Positions 44,370-53,819 of a stretch of DNA of 64,000 bases are shown in pieces. Origin of the DNA: Candidatus Accumulibacter sp. 66-26. GTDB lineage: Bacteria > Pseudomonadota > Gammaproteobacteria > Burkholderiales > Rhodocyclaceae. The notes beneath the pieces are model-generated. The model did not search any database and was not told the origin of the DNA. It saw only the letters and a program-made list of their open reading frames with translations. The stretch is from assembly GCA_001897745.1 (NCBI GenBank), contig MKUH01000012.1, forward strand, positions 62,001 through 126,000, read 5' to 3'. Numbering within the stretch: the stretch's first letter is position 1; every line of letters starts with the position of its first letter. The translations under genes were made by a program, and so were the position numbers.

Positions 44370-47156
44370 ATGAAACGCTGGCTGATCGCCGCCCTGCTCG
44401 CCTTCCACCTGCTGCCCGCGACGAGCGCGCCGGCAGAGCCGGCGGGCGCCCCGGCGGTGGCGCTGTTCTACGGCAGCGCGGCGCCGCTCGACGAGCTGAA
44501 GGCCTTCGACATCGCCGTCGTCGACCCCGACCACGGTTACGACCCCAAGCGCTTCCGCAAACCCTACAGCGAGCTCTACGCCTACGTCGCGGTCGGCGAG
44601 GCGCACCCGACGCGCGCCTACTTCCGCGACATTCCGCCGGCGGCCCGGCTGACGACGAACCGCGACTGGGATTCGCTGGTCGTCGACCTCGCGCACCCGG
44701 CCTGGCCTGACTTCCTCGCCGAGCGCATCGTCGCGCCGCTCTGGGCAAAGGGCTACCGCGGCTTCTTCCTCGACACCCTCGACTCCTACCGGCTGGCCGC
44801 CAAATTCGACGAGAACGCGCAGCAGGCCGGCCTCGTCGCCGCCATCGAAACGCTGCACCGGCGTTTCCCCGGCATCCGCCTGATCCTCAACCGCGGGTTC
44901 GAGGTCGTGCCGCAGGTGCGCGACAAGGTGCGGATGGTCGCCGCCGAATCGCTCTTTCGCGGCTGGGACGCCGGCAGGAAGCGTTACGTCGAGGTGGGCG
45001 CCGAAGACCGCGAATGGCTGCTCGGCCAGCTGCGCAAGGTGCGCGACGAATACGGCCTGCCGGTCCTCGCGATCGACTACGTCGCCCCGCAGGAGCGCGC
45101 CCTGACGCGCGCTACGGCCGAGCGCATCAAGGCGCTCGGCATCGTGCCCTGGGTCACCGACGCCGCCCTCGGCACGCTCGGCGTCGGCCTGCGCGAAGTG
45201 CAGCCGCGCCGGATCGCCATCTTCTATCACCCGGGCGAAGCGCCGGCGCTCAACTACATCAACGCCCACCGCTTCCTCGAAATGCCGCTCAACCACCTCG
45301 GCTACATGGCGGAATACTTCGACGTGAATCAGACGCCGCCGGCCGAACTGTCGCCGGCGCGCTATGCCGGCATCGTGTTCTGGCTGTCCGACCCCGCGGC
45401 CCACCCCCGCCAGGTCAGCGAGTGGGTGCACAAGCAGATCGCGCTCGGCACCCCGCTGCTGTTTCTCGGCCGCCTGCCCGGCGCGGACGACAACGCGGCC
45501 CTGAAGCGCCTCGGCCTCGCCCGCCAGCCGCTGCCGGCAAATGCCCGCCTGCAGGTCGCCGCGGCCGACCCGATATTCCGCGGCGAAGCGCCGCTGCGCC
45601 CGGACCGCCGCCAGATCGAGCCGCTGCGCATCGCCGGCGACGGCACGCCGCTCGTCGAAGTCGCCGACCAGAACGGCACGCGGCACGTCGCCGCGGCGCT
45701 GATGCCGTGGGGCGGCTTCGCCCTGGCGCCCTTCGTGCTGAGCGAGATCGCCGGCACCGAGCAGGCGCGCTGGCACCTCGATCCCTTCGCCGCCCTGAGC
45801 GCCATGCTGCGCCTGCCAACCATTCCGGTGCCCGACGTGACGACCGAGAACGGCCGCCGCCTCCTGCTCGCCCATATCGACGGCGACGGCTTCCCGTCGC
45901 GCGCCGAGCTCCCCGGAACGCCGCTCGCCGGTCGCGTGCTGCTCGACGCGATACTGGCCCGCTACCGGATACCGCACGCCGTCTCGGTGATCGAGGCGGA
46001 GATCGCGCCGCACGGACTGCACCCCAAGGACGCCGGCGAAATGGAAGAGATCGCCCGGCGCATGTTCCGGCTACCGCACGTCGAGGTGGCCAGCCACACC
46101 TTCTCGCACCCCTTCCGCTGGGACGTCGGCATCAAGCACGGCGTCTTCCAGGACAGCGACGCCGACGAGGCCTACCACCTCGCCGTCCCCGGCTACACGC
46201 TCGACCTGCAGCGCGAGATCGGCGGCTCGGTGGATTACATCAACCGGCACCTCGCGCCGCCGGGCAAGCCGGTGCAGATCCTGCTCTGGAGCGGCGACAC
46301 CGCGCCCGGCGCCGAGGCGCTGCGTCTGACGCAGGAGGCCGGCGTTCTCAACATGAACGGCGGCGACACGCAGATCACGCGCAGCAACCCCTCGCTGACC
46401 GCCGTCGCCCCGCTCGGCATCGCCAAGGGCGGCTACCGCCAGATCTACGCGCCAACCACCAACGAGAACATCTACACCAACCTGTGGCGCGGACCCTATT
46501 ACGGTTTCCGGCGCGTCATCGAAACCTTCGAGATGACCGAAACCCCGCGGCGCCTCAAACCGATCGACATCTACTACCACGCCTATTCGGCGTCAAAGAA
46601 GGCCTCGCTCGACGCCCTGCACACGGTTTACCGCTGGGCGCTCGAACGCAGGACCTACGCGCTGTTCGCCTCGGAGTACATCCGCAAGGCCAACGATTTC
46701 TACGGCGTCGTGCTGGCGCGCGAGAGCGACGGCTGGCGCGTGCGCGGCGACGGCGAACTGCGCACCCTGCGCGTCGCCGCCGCGCTCGGCCAACCCGATC
46801 CGGCGGCCTCCGGCGCGGTGGCCGGCTACCTGGCGGGTACCGAGGGCAACTACGTGCATCTCGCCGGCGCCGACGCCCTGCTGCGCTTCGCCGCGCCGCC
46901 GACCTCGGTCCACCCGGCACAGCCCTTCCTGCGCGACGCCAACGCCCGCCTGAGCGACTGGCAGGCCGGCGACGGCAATCCGCGCTTCGCGCTGCGCGGC
47001 CACCTGCCGCTCGAATTTTCGCTGGCCGGCGCCGGCCGCTGCCGCGTCACCGCCAACGGCAAACCGCTCGCGCCGCAGCGCGCCGGCGACGACGTCCTGA
47101 ACTTCCGCCTCAACGATGCTGCTGCAACGATCGAGACTCACTGCCGCGACCGTTGA
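44370..47156 (+). CDS. pelA: Pel polysaccharide deacetylase/glycoside hydrolase PelA
   Basis: This 928-residue periplasmic protein (P. aeruginosa 948) has a signal peptide (1-20). The N-terminal hydrolase domain (about 30-270) is of the GH114/TM1410-like type; E193 in MVAAESLF aligns within one residue of the known catalytic Glu218. A reductase-like middle domain follows. The polysaccharide deacetylase domain (about 495-800) has HIDGDGF (502-508, metal Asp504) and HTFSH (His576, His580), which keep a constant offset of 24 from P. aeruginosa D528/H600/H604. PelA partly deacetylates Pel and can cut it. Its 3' end overlaps pelB by 41 bases. Confidence 0.95.
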   Translation: MKRWLIAALLAFHLLPATSAPAEPAGAPAVALFYGSAAPLDELKAFDIAVVDPDHGYDPKRFRKPYSELYAYVAVGEAHPTRAYFRDIPPAARLTTNRDWDSLVVDLAHPAWPDFLAERIVAPLWAKGYRGFFLDTLDSYRLAAKFDENAQQAGLVAAIETLHRRFPGIRLILNRGFEVVPQVRDKVRMVAAESLFRGWDAGRKRYVEVGAEDREWLLGQLRKVRDEYGLPVLAIDYVAPQERALTRATAERIKALGIVPWVTDAALGTLGVGLREVQPRRIAIFYHPGEAPALNYINAHRFLEMPLNHLGYMAEYFDVNQTPPAELSPARYAGIVFWLSDPAAHPRQVSEWVHKQIALGTPLLFLGRLPGADDNAALKRLGLARQPLPANARLQVAAADPIFRGEAPLRPDRRQIEPLRIAGDGTPLVEVADQNGTRHVAAALMPWGGFALAPFVLSEIAGTEQARWHLDPFAALSAMLRLPTIPVPDVTTENGRRLLLAHIDGDGFPSRAELPGTPLAGRVLLDAILARYRIPHAVSVIEAEIAPHGLHPKDAGEMEEIARRMFRLPHVEVASHTFSHPFRWDVGIKHGVFQDSDADEAYHLAVPGYTLDLQREIGGSVDYINRHLAPPGKPVQILLWSGDTAPGAEALRLTQEAGVLNMNGGDTQITRSNPSLTAVAPLGIAKGGYRQIYAPTTNENIYTNLWRGPYYGFRRVIETFEMTETPRRLKPIDIYYHAYSASKKASLDALHTVYRWALERRTYALFASEYIRKANDFYGVVLARESDGWRVRGDGELRTLRVAAALGQPDPAASGAVAGYLAGTEGNYVHLAGADALLRFAAPPTSVHPAQPFLRDANARLSDWQAGDGNPRFALRGHLPLEFSLAGAGRCRVTANGKPLAPQRAGDDVLNFRLNDAAATIETHCRDR

Positions 47157-50100
47157 GCGCCCGCGTCTGGCGCCGCCCTGGTCGATCGCCCTGCTCGGGA
47201 CGATGGTGCTCGCCGTGCTCGTCGCCATCTACCCGCACGAGGCGCTGATCGAGCGCGTCCTCGCCGCGCCGCCCGGCGGCATCACCGAAGCCTATCTCGC
47301 CAACCTCCTGCGCACCGACCCGACGAACCCGCAGCTGCGCGTCATGCTCGCCCGCAACCAGCTGCACGCCGGCCTCCACGAACGCGTCGCCACCACGCTG
47401 GCGCCGGCGCTCGCGGCGTCCGATCCGCAGCTGCGCCGCGAAGCGCTCTGGCTGCTCTGGCAGAGCGAAGAGGCGCGCTACCAGCGCCTGCCCGAAGACG
47501 CCCGCGAACGCCCGGCGCTGCGCCGGGCGCTGCGCGACAAGCTGGGCGAAATCGCGGCGCAGGCGTGGAACGAGAACATCCTCGCCGAGATCGCGCGCAA
47601 GGCCATCGAGTTCGGCGATACGCCGCTCGGCCTGCGCCTTTTCGACCAGCTGGCCGCCGCCGGCACGGGCCGCACCGACTTCTGGTACGCCGAAGCGGCG
47701 CAGGCGGCGCTCGGCGAAGGCGAATACCGCGCCGCCGCCGAGTTCTACCTGATCGCCCGCGAAAAGGCCGCGACCCTCGCCGAGCAGCGCCGTTACTTCC
47801 TCGCCGCGCTGCGCGCCATGCAGTCCGGCGACCGCGGCGCCGAAGCGCTGGAAATGGCCGAACGCGAAATCATCGAAGCACCGGAACTGGCCGACGACGG
47901 CGCCACGCTCGAACTGCTCGTGCGCCTCGCCCGCGCCGCACGGCGCCCCGACCTGGCCGACCGGTACGCGCGCCGCCTGCTGCGCCTCTCGCTGCGCGAA
48001 CAGTGGCAGCGCGCGCAGCTGGCGCAGCGCGGCTTCGACGCCCGCCCGCAGCGCGTCGCGCTGGCGGGCGACGAAAAGGCGCAAGGCACGACAGGCACGC
48101 AAAGCGGAGGAAGGGCCGGCGCCGCGACGCCCGGCGGCCCGCAACTGCCCTTCGACGACAAGATCTACACGCTCGGCTACGAGGCCTTCCTCGACAACCG
48201 CAAGCTCGAAGACGCCTGGCAGGTCGCCGCCGCGGCCGTCCGCCAGGCGCCCGACCATCTCGTCTGGCGCGAACGCCTGGCGCGCGTCGCCGAGTGGAGC
48301 GGCCGCCCGCAGGCCGGACTCGACAACTGGCTGTACATCGCCCGCGCGACGAACCGCGACGACGCCTGGCAGAACGTCCTGCGCCTCGCCCCCGGCCTGT
48401 TCGCCGACGAAGCGCTGCGCGCCGCACTGCAGTATCAGCTCGGGCGCCAACCGCAGGACGCCCGCCTGCTGCGCGAACTGGCCGCAACCTACGAGCGCCT
48501 CGGCGACCCGCAGGGCGGGCTGCGTTTCCTCGAAAGCGCCCTCGCGCGCAGCCGCCAGGACTGGATGCTCGAAACGATGGCCGAGCTGGCCGAGCGCGGC
48601 GGCGACGAAGAGCGCGCGCTGCGCTACTGGCAGCGCTTCCTCGCCGACGACGACGCCAGACTGACGCCGGCGCGCGCCGTGCGCGTCGCCACGCTGCTGC
48701 TGCTGCGCGGCCGGCCCGACGACGGGCTGGCCCTGCTCGAAAAGGCGCAGGCCGGCGCCGGCGCCGACGACATCGCCTTCTGGCGCCTGAACGCCGAACT
48801 CGCGCGCCTCGTCCAGAACGACCGCAGCGCGGTCGGCGCCTACCGGCGCATCGTCGGCCACGCCGATGCCGGCGCGGCCGACTACGACGCCCTCTACCAG
48901 CTGCTGCTCGACGACTACCCGCGCGAGGCGGCGCAGGTTGCCGCCGCCGCCTGGCGCCGTTTCCGGCAGCTGCCGCCGCTGGTGCAGGCGCTCACCCTGC
49001 ACGCCGCCGGCGAGCGCTGGACGGAAATGAGACAGCTCCTCGCCGAACCCGACGCCCGGCAGCTGGCCGCGCTGCGCCGGCGCGCCGACTTCCTGCAGCT
49101 GTCGGCGCAGTACCGGATGCAAGAAGGACAGCCGGCGCTCGCCCGGCGCGACCTCGAAACGGCGCTGCAGATCGCGCCGGACGCGCCGGACGTGCAGCTC
49201 GCCCTGCTCTGGCTGCTGATCGACAGCGGCGACGGCGGCGCGCTGCGCAATGCGCTCGCCACCTGGGAGGGCGGCTGGCGCGACAACCCGGCGCTGCACG
49301 ACGCGCTCGGCGCGGCCTACCTCGCCCTCTCGCTGCCCGACGTCGCCCTGCGCCGCTACTACACGCCGCGCCTCGCCGAACACCGCGACGACTTCCTGTG
49401 GCTGATGAACTACGCCGACGCACTCGAACAGAATCAGGACAGCGACCGCGCCTGGCGCCTGCGCCAGCAGCTGCTGGCGCAGGAACGGCAGCGCACGGCG
49501 CGGCGCGAATGGCTCGCCGTGGCGCCCGACGCCGGCGCCGAAGGCGCGCTGCAGCGCATCGCGCGCGCCCGTCTGAGCATCGTTCAACGCTCGGGCGAAC
49601 ACGGTTTCGCCGTGCTCCGCGAGTTGTTGCGCCTCGATCGCGACGGCGACCGCAAACTCTCGCCGGCGGCCAGGGACATCGCCCTCGGCTGGCTGCAGGA
49701 GCGCGCCGAATACGCCGCCGAGCGCGGCTGGCTGTGGCAGCAGTACGCCAGAACGGTGGCGCGCCCGCTGTGGGCCGAAGTCAGCCTGGCGCTCGCCGCC
49801 AACGACCGCGAAACCGCCGGCCAGCTGCTCGAACGCCACGGCGAGCGCCTGCCGCGCTACGACCGCATCAACGTCGCGCGCCTCGCCGACGACCTGCGGC
49901 TGGCGCAGAGCGACGCCTTCGACGCGCAGAGCGCGCAGCCCGCCGACGATCCCCTGCACCTGCAGCTGAGCGACGCCCTGCTCGCCCACTCCGACCAGAT
50001 CGGCGGCGCCTTCGCCAACCGCGACGTCGGCAGCGTCGGCGAGCGCGAACGCGCCGCGCGCTGGCACCTGGCCCTCTCGCCGCGCCTCGCGCTCGACCTC

Positions 50101-50928
50101 GCGCTGGGCAGCATCGCGCGCAGCAACCGCGACGCCGCGGTGATCGGCAGCACGCCCGATGAAAGCTATCGCAGCGCCCGCCTCGCGTGGCGCCACGCCG
50201 ACGGCGAGACGCGGCTCGGCGTCGAGCAGCGCAAGAGCTTCGCCAGCTACACGCCGCTGCTGCTCGAACACGAACAGCGCCTCGACGAACGCCTCGGCCT
50301 CTTCGGCGCGCTCGGCGTGCAGCAGGCGGCGAGCGAATCGACCGCGCTGCGCGTCGCCGGCATGAAGGACATCGCACGGATCGGGCTGCGCTACCGCCCG
50401 ACGCAGCGCGACCAGATCGGCCTCGAACACGCCTGGTCGCGCTACGCGGTGCAGACCGGGACGCGCCTCGGCGACGGCCGCGTCTGGCAGGTCGAGGCGG
50501 CGCACGCCCTGCGCATCGAGCCGCGCGACCTGGAAGCGAGCGCCTTCTGGTCGAGCCACCGCTACGACCGGCGCGACGGCGCCTTCGCCGCGTCCGACGC
50601 CGCCCTGCAGGCGCTGCTTCCGGCCGGCAGCGCGCCGGCCGACGTCGGCGGCGACTTCTTCCTGCCCGACGGTTTCCGCTACTACGGCCTCCGGCTATCC
50701 ACCGACACCCGCTTCGAGCGCGAATACACGCGCGCCTGGCGCCCCTACGCCAGCGTCGCCAAGACCTGGCACAGCAGCCTCGGCGCCGGCTACGACCTCG
50801 CCGCGGGGATCGCCGGCAACGTTTTCGGCGCCGACCACCTCGCCTTCGGCTGGAAGCTCGGCAAGGGCGGCGCCACCAGCGGCGGGCTGGTGCGCGAGAT
50901 CGGCCTGACCTACCGCTTACACTATTGA
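47116..50928 (+). CDS. pelB: Pel outer-membrane export protein PelB (TPR scaffold plus porin)
   Basis: This 1270-residue protein (P. aeruginosa 1193) has an N-terminal membrane helix (22-39), a long array of TPR-like helical repeats (about 50-930), and a C-terminal beta-barrel (about 945-1270) ending in TYRLHY with an aromatic last residue. The barrel exports Pel and the TPRs hold PelA. A Gly/Thr/Gln-rich linker at residues about 318-343 is lower in GC and looks like an insertion between repeats. It overlaps pelA by 41 bases; pelC starts 17 bases after. Confidence 0.94.
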   Translation: MLLQRSRLTAATVERPRLAPPWSIALLGTMVLAVLVAIYPHEALIERVLAAPPGGITEAYLANLLRTDPTNPQLRVMLARNQLHAGLHERVATTLAPALAASDPQLRREALWLLWQSEEARYQRLPEDARERPALRRALRDKLGEIAAQAWNENILAEIARKAIEFGDTPLGLRLFDQLAAAGTGRTDFWYAEAAQAALGEGEYRAAAEFYLIAREKAATLAEQRRYFLAALRAMQSGDRGAEALEMAEREIIEAPELADDGATLELLVRLARAARRPDLADRYARRLLRLSLREQWQRAQLAQRGFDARPQRVALAGDEKAQGTTGTQSGGRAGAATPGGPQLPFDDKIYTLGYEAFLDNRKLEDAWQVAAAAVRQAPDHLVWRERLARVAEWSGRPQAGLDNWLYIARATNRDDAWQNVLRLAPGLFADEALRAALQYQLGRQPQDARLLRELAATYERLGDPQGGLRFLESALARSRQDWMLETMAELAERGGDEERALRYWQRFLADDDARLTPARAVRVATLLLLRGRPDDGLALLEKAQAGAGADDIAFWRLNAELARLVQNDRSAVGAYRRIVGHADAGAADYDALYQLLLDDYPREAAQVAAAAWRRFRQLPPLVQALTLHAAGERWTEMRQLLAEPDARQLAALRRRADFLQLSAQYRMQEGQPALARRDLETALQIAPDAPDVQLALLWLLIDSGDGGALRNALATWEGGWRDNPALHDALGAAYLALSLPDVALRRYYTPRLAEHRDDFLWLMNYADALEQNQDSDRAWRLRQQLLAQERQRTARREWLAVAPDAGAEGALQRIARARLSIVQRSGEHGFAVLRELLRLDRDGDRKLSPAARDIALGWLQERAEYAAERGWLWQQYARTVARPLWAEVSLALAANDRETAGQLLERHGERLPRYDRINVARLADDLRLAQSDAFDAQSAQPADDPLHLQLSDALLAHSDQIGGAFANRDVGSVGERERAARWHLALSPRLALDLALGSIARSNRDAAVIGSTPDESYRSARLAWRHADGETRLGVEQRKSFASYTPLLLEHEQRLDERLGLFGALGVQQAASESTALRVAGMKDIARIGLRYRPTQRDQIGLEHAWSRYAVQTGTRLGDGRVWQVEAAHALRIEPRDLEASAFWSSHRYDRRDGAFAASDAALQALLPAGSAPADVGGDFFLPDGFRYYGLRLSTDTRFEREYTRAWRPYASVAKTWHSSLGAGYDLAAGIAGNVFGADHLAFGWKLGKGGATSGGLVREIGLTYRLHY

Positions 50929-50945
50929 CTCTTCGGGAGATATCC

Positions 50946-51482
50946 ATGAACGCGTTTTTCCTCCGCCTCGTCCTGCCGCTCGCCCTCGCCCTGCTCGCCG
51001 GCTGTTCGACGCTCGACCACAGCGCCGCCCCCGCCGTCGACGGCAAGGCGCTGTGGGTCGTGCTGCCCTTCGCCAACAACACGGAAACGCCGCTCGCCGG
51101 CAGCCGCGCCGAAGCAATCGCCGAAAGCCTGCTGCGCGCCCAGGGCATCGGCAAGCTGCGCCGCTACCCGGCGGCCCTGCAGCAGGACGCGCTCTTCGAA
51201 CCGGGCGACCGCAAGCAGCTCGACGCCGGCCTCGCCTGGGCGCGCGAGGAAGGCGCCCGCTACGCGCTGACCGGCAGCGTCGACGAATGGCGCTACAAGG
51301 TCGGCGTCGACGGCGAGCCGGCGGTCGGCATCGCGCTCTCGATCGTCGACGTGGCGAGCGGCGAAACGCTGTGGAGCGGCGCCGGCGGCAAGAGCGGCTG
51401 GAGCCGCGAAGCGCTCTCCGCGGTCGCCCAGCAGCTGATGCGCAAGTTGATCGGCGCCGGCCTCGCCGCCCGCCAGAACTGA
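50946..51482 (+). CDS. pelC: Pel outer-membrane lipoprotein PelC
   Basis: This 178-residue lipoprotein (P. aeruginosa 172) has a signal peptide and lipobox LLAGC with lipidated Cys20. The rest is a CsgG/TolB-N-like fold: KALWVVLPFANNTETPLAG, AREEGARYALTGSVDEWRYK, and a helical end. PelC forms a dodecameric ring above the PelB barrel that guides the cationic polymer. An SD-like GGGAG precedes the ATG. Confidence 0.93.
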   Translation: MNAFFLRLVLPLALALLAGCSTLDHSAAPAVDGKALWVVLPFANNTETPLAGSRAEAIAESLLRAQGIGKLRRYPAALQQDALFEPGDRKQLDAGLAWAREEGARYALTGSVDEWRYKVGVDGEPAVGIALSIVDVASGETLWSGAGGKSGWSREALSAVAQQLMRKLIGAGLAARQN

Positions 51483-51502
51483 GCGCCGCCGGGATTCGTC
51501 AC

Positions 51503-52858
51503 TTGAAACTCGCGCAGCTCCGCTATTTCGCGCCCTTCGGCAACCCCGGGGCGGTCGCCGCCGAGGCGCTCCTGCTGCCGCTGCTCGCCGTCGGCCTCGG
51601 CATCTGGATCAATCCGCTCGACCCGCTGTGGACGCACGCCGGCTTTCCCTGGGCGTGGTTCGCGCCGGTCGTCCTGGCCATGCGCTACGGCCCCTTCCCC
51701 GGACTGGCCGGCGCGGCGGTGCTGCTGCTCGCCTGGTTCGTCTTCTCCACGACGGGCTGGCTGCCGGGCGAATTCCCCAAGCAGAACTTCCTCGGCGGCC
51801 TGATCCTGGTCATGCTCGCCGGCGAGTTCTCCAGCCTGTGGCTGGCGCGCGCGCGCCGCGCCGAGGGCGTGCAGGTCTACCTCGATCAGCGCCTCGAATA
51901 CCTGACCCACCAGTACTACCTGCTGCGCCTGTCGCACGACCGTCTCGAACAGGACCTGATCGGCCGCCCGATGGCGATGCGCGACGCGCTCGGCGCGCTG
52001 CAGGAGGTCGCCGGCGAGTCCGGCGCGCTGCCCGGCGCCGAAGCCCTGCTCCGCCTGTTCGCCCAGTACTGCCAGCTGGAGGCCGCGGCGCTCTATGCGG
52101 CGACGGCGGACGGCATCGCACCGCAGCCGCTCGCCACGCTCGGCCAGCCCGGCGCCGACGGCCGCCTGGCGGGCGACGATCCGCTCGTCGCGCACGCGCT
52201 GGAGACCGGCCGGCTGTCGCACATCGCCGGCGCCCTCGGCAGCGGCGACAAGCCGAGCCGCTACGTGATCGTCGCGCCGCTCACCAGCTTCAGCGGCGAA
52301 ACGCTCGGCCTGCTCACCGTCGAGCGCGTTCCCTTCTTCGCGCTGCACGAGGAAATGCTGCAGACGCTCAACCTCCTGCTCGGCTACTACACCGACGGGC
52401 TGCTCGCGCGCCAGCTCGCCGCCGACATCCAGACGGATATCCCAGACTGCCCGGCCGAGTTCGCCGCCGAGTTGCAGCGCCTGTGGCGGGTCTGCCGGGA
52501 ATCGCAGGTGCGCAGCGTGATCGTCGCGCTGCAGCTGCAGCCGCACGCCGAGATCGACGATCTGGCGGCGCAGATCCGCCGCCAGCGCCGCGCGCTCGAC
52601 GTCAACTGGCTGATCGAGAAGCCGCAGCGCAAGCTGCTCGTCACGCTCATGCCGCTCGCCGGCAGCGCCGCGGCCGAGGGCTACATCGCCCGCATCGAGG
52701 AGTGGGTGCGCCAGAAGAGCGGACAGACGCTCGAAGCCGCCGGCATTTTCCCGCACGTCCTGCGCGTCGAGGACAAGCCGCCGCGCGTCCTGCTCAAACA
52801 TCTTTTCGACATCTGCAATGTTCCAGACCAAGTTCGGCCTCTACGCACTGACGCTTGA
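51503..52858 (+). CDS. pelD: c-di-GMP receptor PelD
   Basis: This 451-residue inner-membrane protein (P. aeruginosa 455) has four N-terminal membrane helices (about 18-120), a coiled-coil stretch, a GAF domain (about 165-300), and a degenerate GGDEF domain (about 315-440). The inhibitory-site motif R363-A-L-D366 and R397 align with P. aeruginosa R367/D370 and R402, so c-di-GMP binding should be kept. Cyclase catalytic residues are absent. The start is a TTG at 51503; no ATG or GTG fits before the first helix without entering pelC. It overlaps pelE by 41 bases. Confidence 0.93.
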   Translation: MKLAQLRYFAPFGNPGAVAAEALLLPLLAVGLGIWINPLDPLWTHAGFPWAWFAPVVLAMRYGPFPGLAGAAVLLLAWFVFSTTGWLPGEFPKQNFLGGLILVMLAGEFSSLWLARARRAEGVQVYLDQRLEYLTHQYYLLRLSHDRLEQDLIGRPMAMRDALGALQEVAGESGALPGAEALLRLFAQYCQLEAAALYAATADGIAPQPLATLGQPGADGRLAGDDPLVAHALETGRLSHIAGALGSGDKPSRYVIVAPLTSFSGETLGLLTVERVPFFALHEEMLQTLNLLLGYYTDGLLARQLAADIQTDIPDCPAEFAAELQRLWRVCRESQVRSVIVALQLQPHAEIDDLAAQIRRQRRALDVNWLIEKPQRKLLVTLMPLAGSAAAEGYIARIEEWVRQKSGQTLEAAGIFPHVLRVEDKPPRVLLKHLFDICNVPDQVRPLRTDA

Positions 52859-53819
52859 AACGGCGGCCTGGGCCGGCCTGCTGCTCGGCAGCGACAGCGA
52901 CCGCGCGCTGCTGCTCTACCTCGGCGCGCACGGCGCGGCCTGCGCGCTCGTCGCCCTGGCCGCCCTCGCCCTGCTGCCCTCGCGTCTCGCCACGCCGCGC
53001 CTGCCGGCGCTGCTGCTCGTCTTCGGCGTCGCCTTCGCGGTGCCGCTGCTCGGCTTCCTCGCCGCGATCGCCGGCATCCTCTTCCTGCAGGCGCTGGCGC
53101 CGCACGCACGCGGCGAAATTTTTTCCGCCGTCGCGCTGCCCAAGATCGACGTGCACCAGCGCTCCGGCACCGGCTTTCGCCAGGCCGGCATGCGCGCCTT
53201 CCTTGCCAACGCGCGCGCGCCGGTCGCCAACCGCCTGCGCGCGCTGGTCGCCCTGCAGAACATTTCCGGGCGCGTCGCCTCGCCGCTCCTGCGCGACGTG
53301 CTGACCGACCCTTCGGAAGACATCCGCCTGCTCGCCTACGGCATGCTCGACAACAAGGAAAAGCTCCTGAACGGCGCCATCCACCGCGAGTCGCTGCGCC
53401 TGCAGGCGGCCGCCGACAGCGCGGATGGCGCGGAGCACGCCGACGCCGCCAAGAAGCTGGCCGACCTGTACTGGGAGCTCGTTTACCAGGAGCTGGTGCA
53501 GGGCGACCTGCGCACGCACGCCCTGCAGCAGTCGCTCGCCTACACCGCCCTCTCGCTCGCCAGGGCGCCGGACGACGCCGCGCTCCACCTGCGCCACGGC
53601 CGCCTGCTGCAATCGCTCGGCCGCCCGGCCGACGCCGGCGCCGCCTACGACCGCGCGCGCGCGCTGGGCATGCCCAAGTCGCGCATCGTGCCCTATCTCG
53701 CCGAGGTGGCGTACGACCTCGGCGACTACGCCGGCGTGCGCGCGCTGATGCGCGACCTCGGCGACTGGCAGTCGCTGCCGCGCCTCAAGCCGGTGATCGG
53801 CTACTGGAGCCGGACATGA
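52818..53819 (+). CDS. pelE: Pel biosynthesis inner-membrane protein PelE
   Basis: This 333-residue protein (P. aeruginosa 329) has two or three N-terminal membrane helices (about 8-92) and a cytoplasmic helical-repeat region with TPR-like pairs (LHLRHGRLLQSLGRPADAGAAYDRARALG). It binds PelD and links it to PelF and PelG. It overlaps pelD by 41 bases and pelF by 4, so the three are coupled. Confidence 0.92.
   Translation: MFQTKFGLYALTLETAAWAGLLLGSDSDRALLLYLGAHGAACALVALAALALLPSRLATPRLPALLLVFGVAFAVPLLGFLAAIAGILFLQALAPHARGEIFSAVALPKIDVHQRSGTGFRQAGMRAFLANARAPVANRLRALVALQNISGRVASPLLRDVLTDPSEDIRLLAYGMLDNKEKLLNGAIHRESLRLQAAADSADGAEHADAAKKLADLYWELVYQELVQGDLRTHALQQSLAYTALSLARAPDDAALHLRHGRLLQSLGRPADAGAAYDRARALGMPKSRIVPYLAEVAYDLGDYAGVRALMRDLGDWQSLPRLKPVIGYWSRT

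Noticed and set aside
47110-50559. A 1149-codon open frame on the minus strand opposite pelB
   Set aside because: PelB is identified by its architecture and operon position. The antisense product is low-complexity and matches no family.
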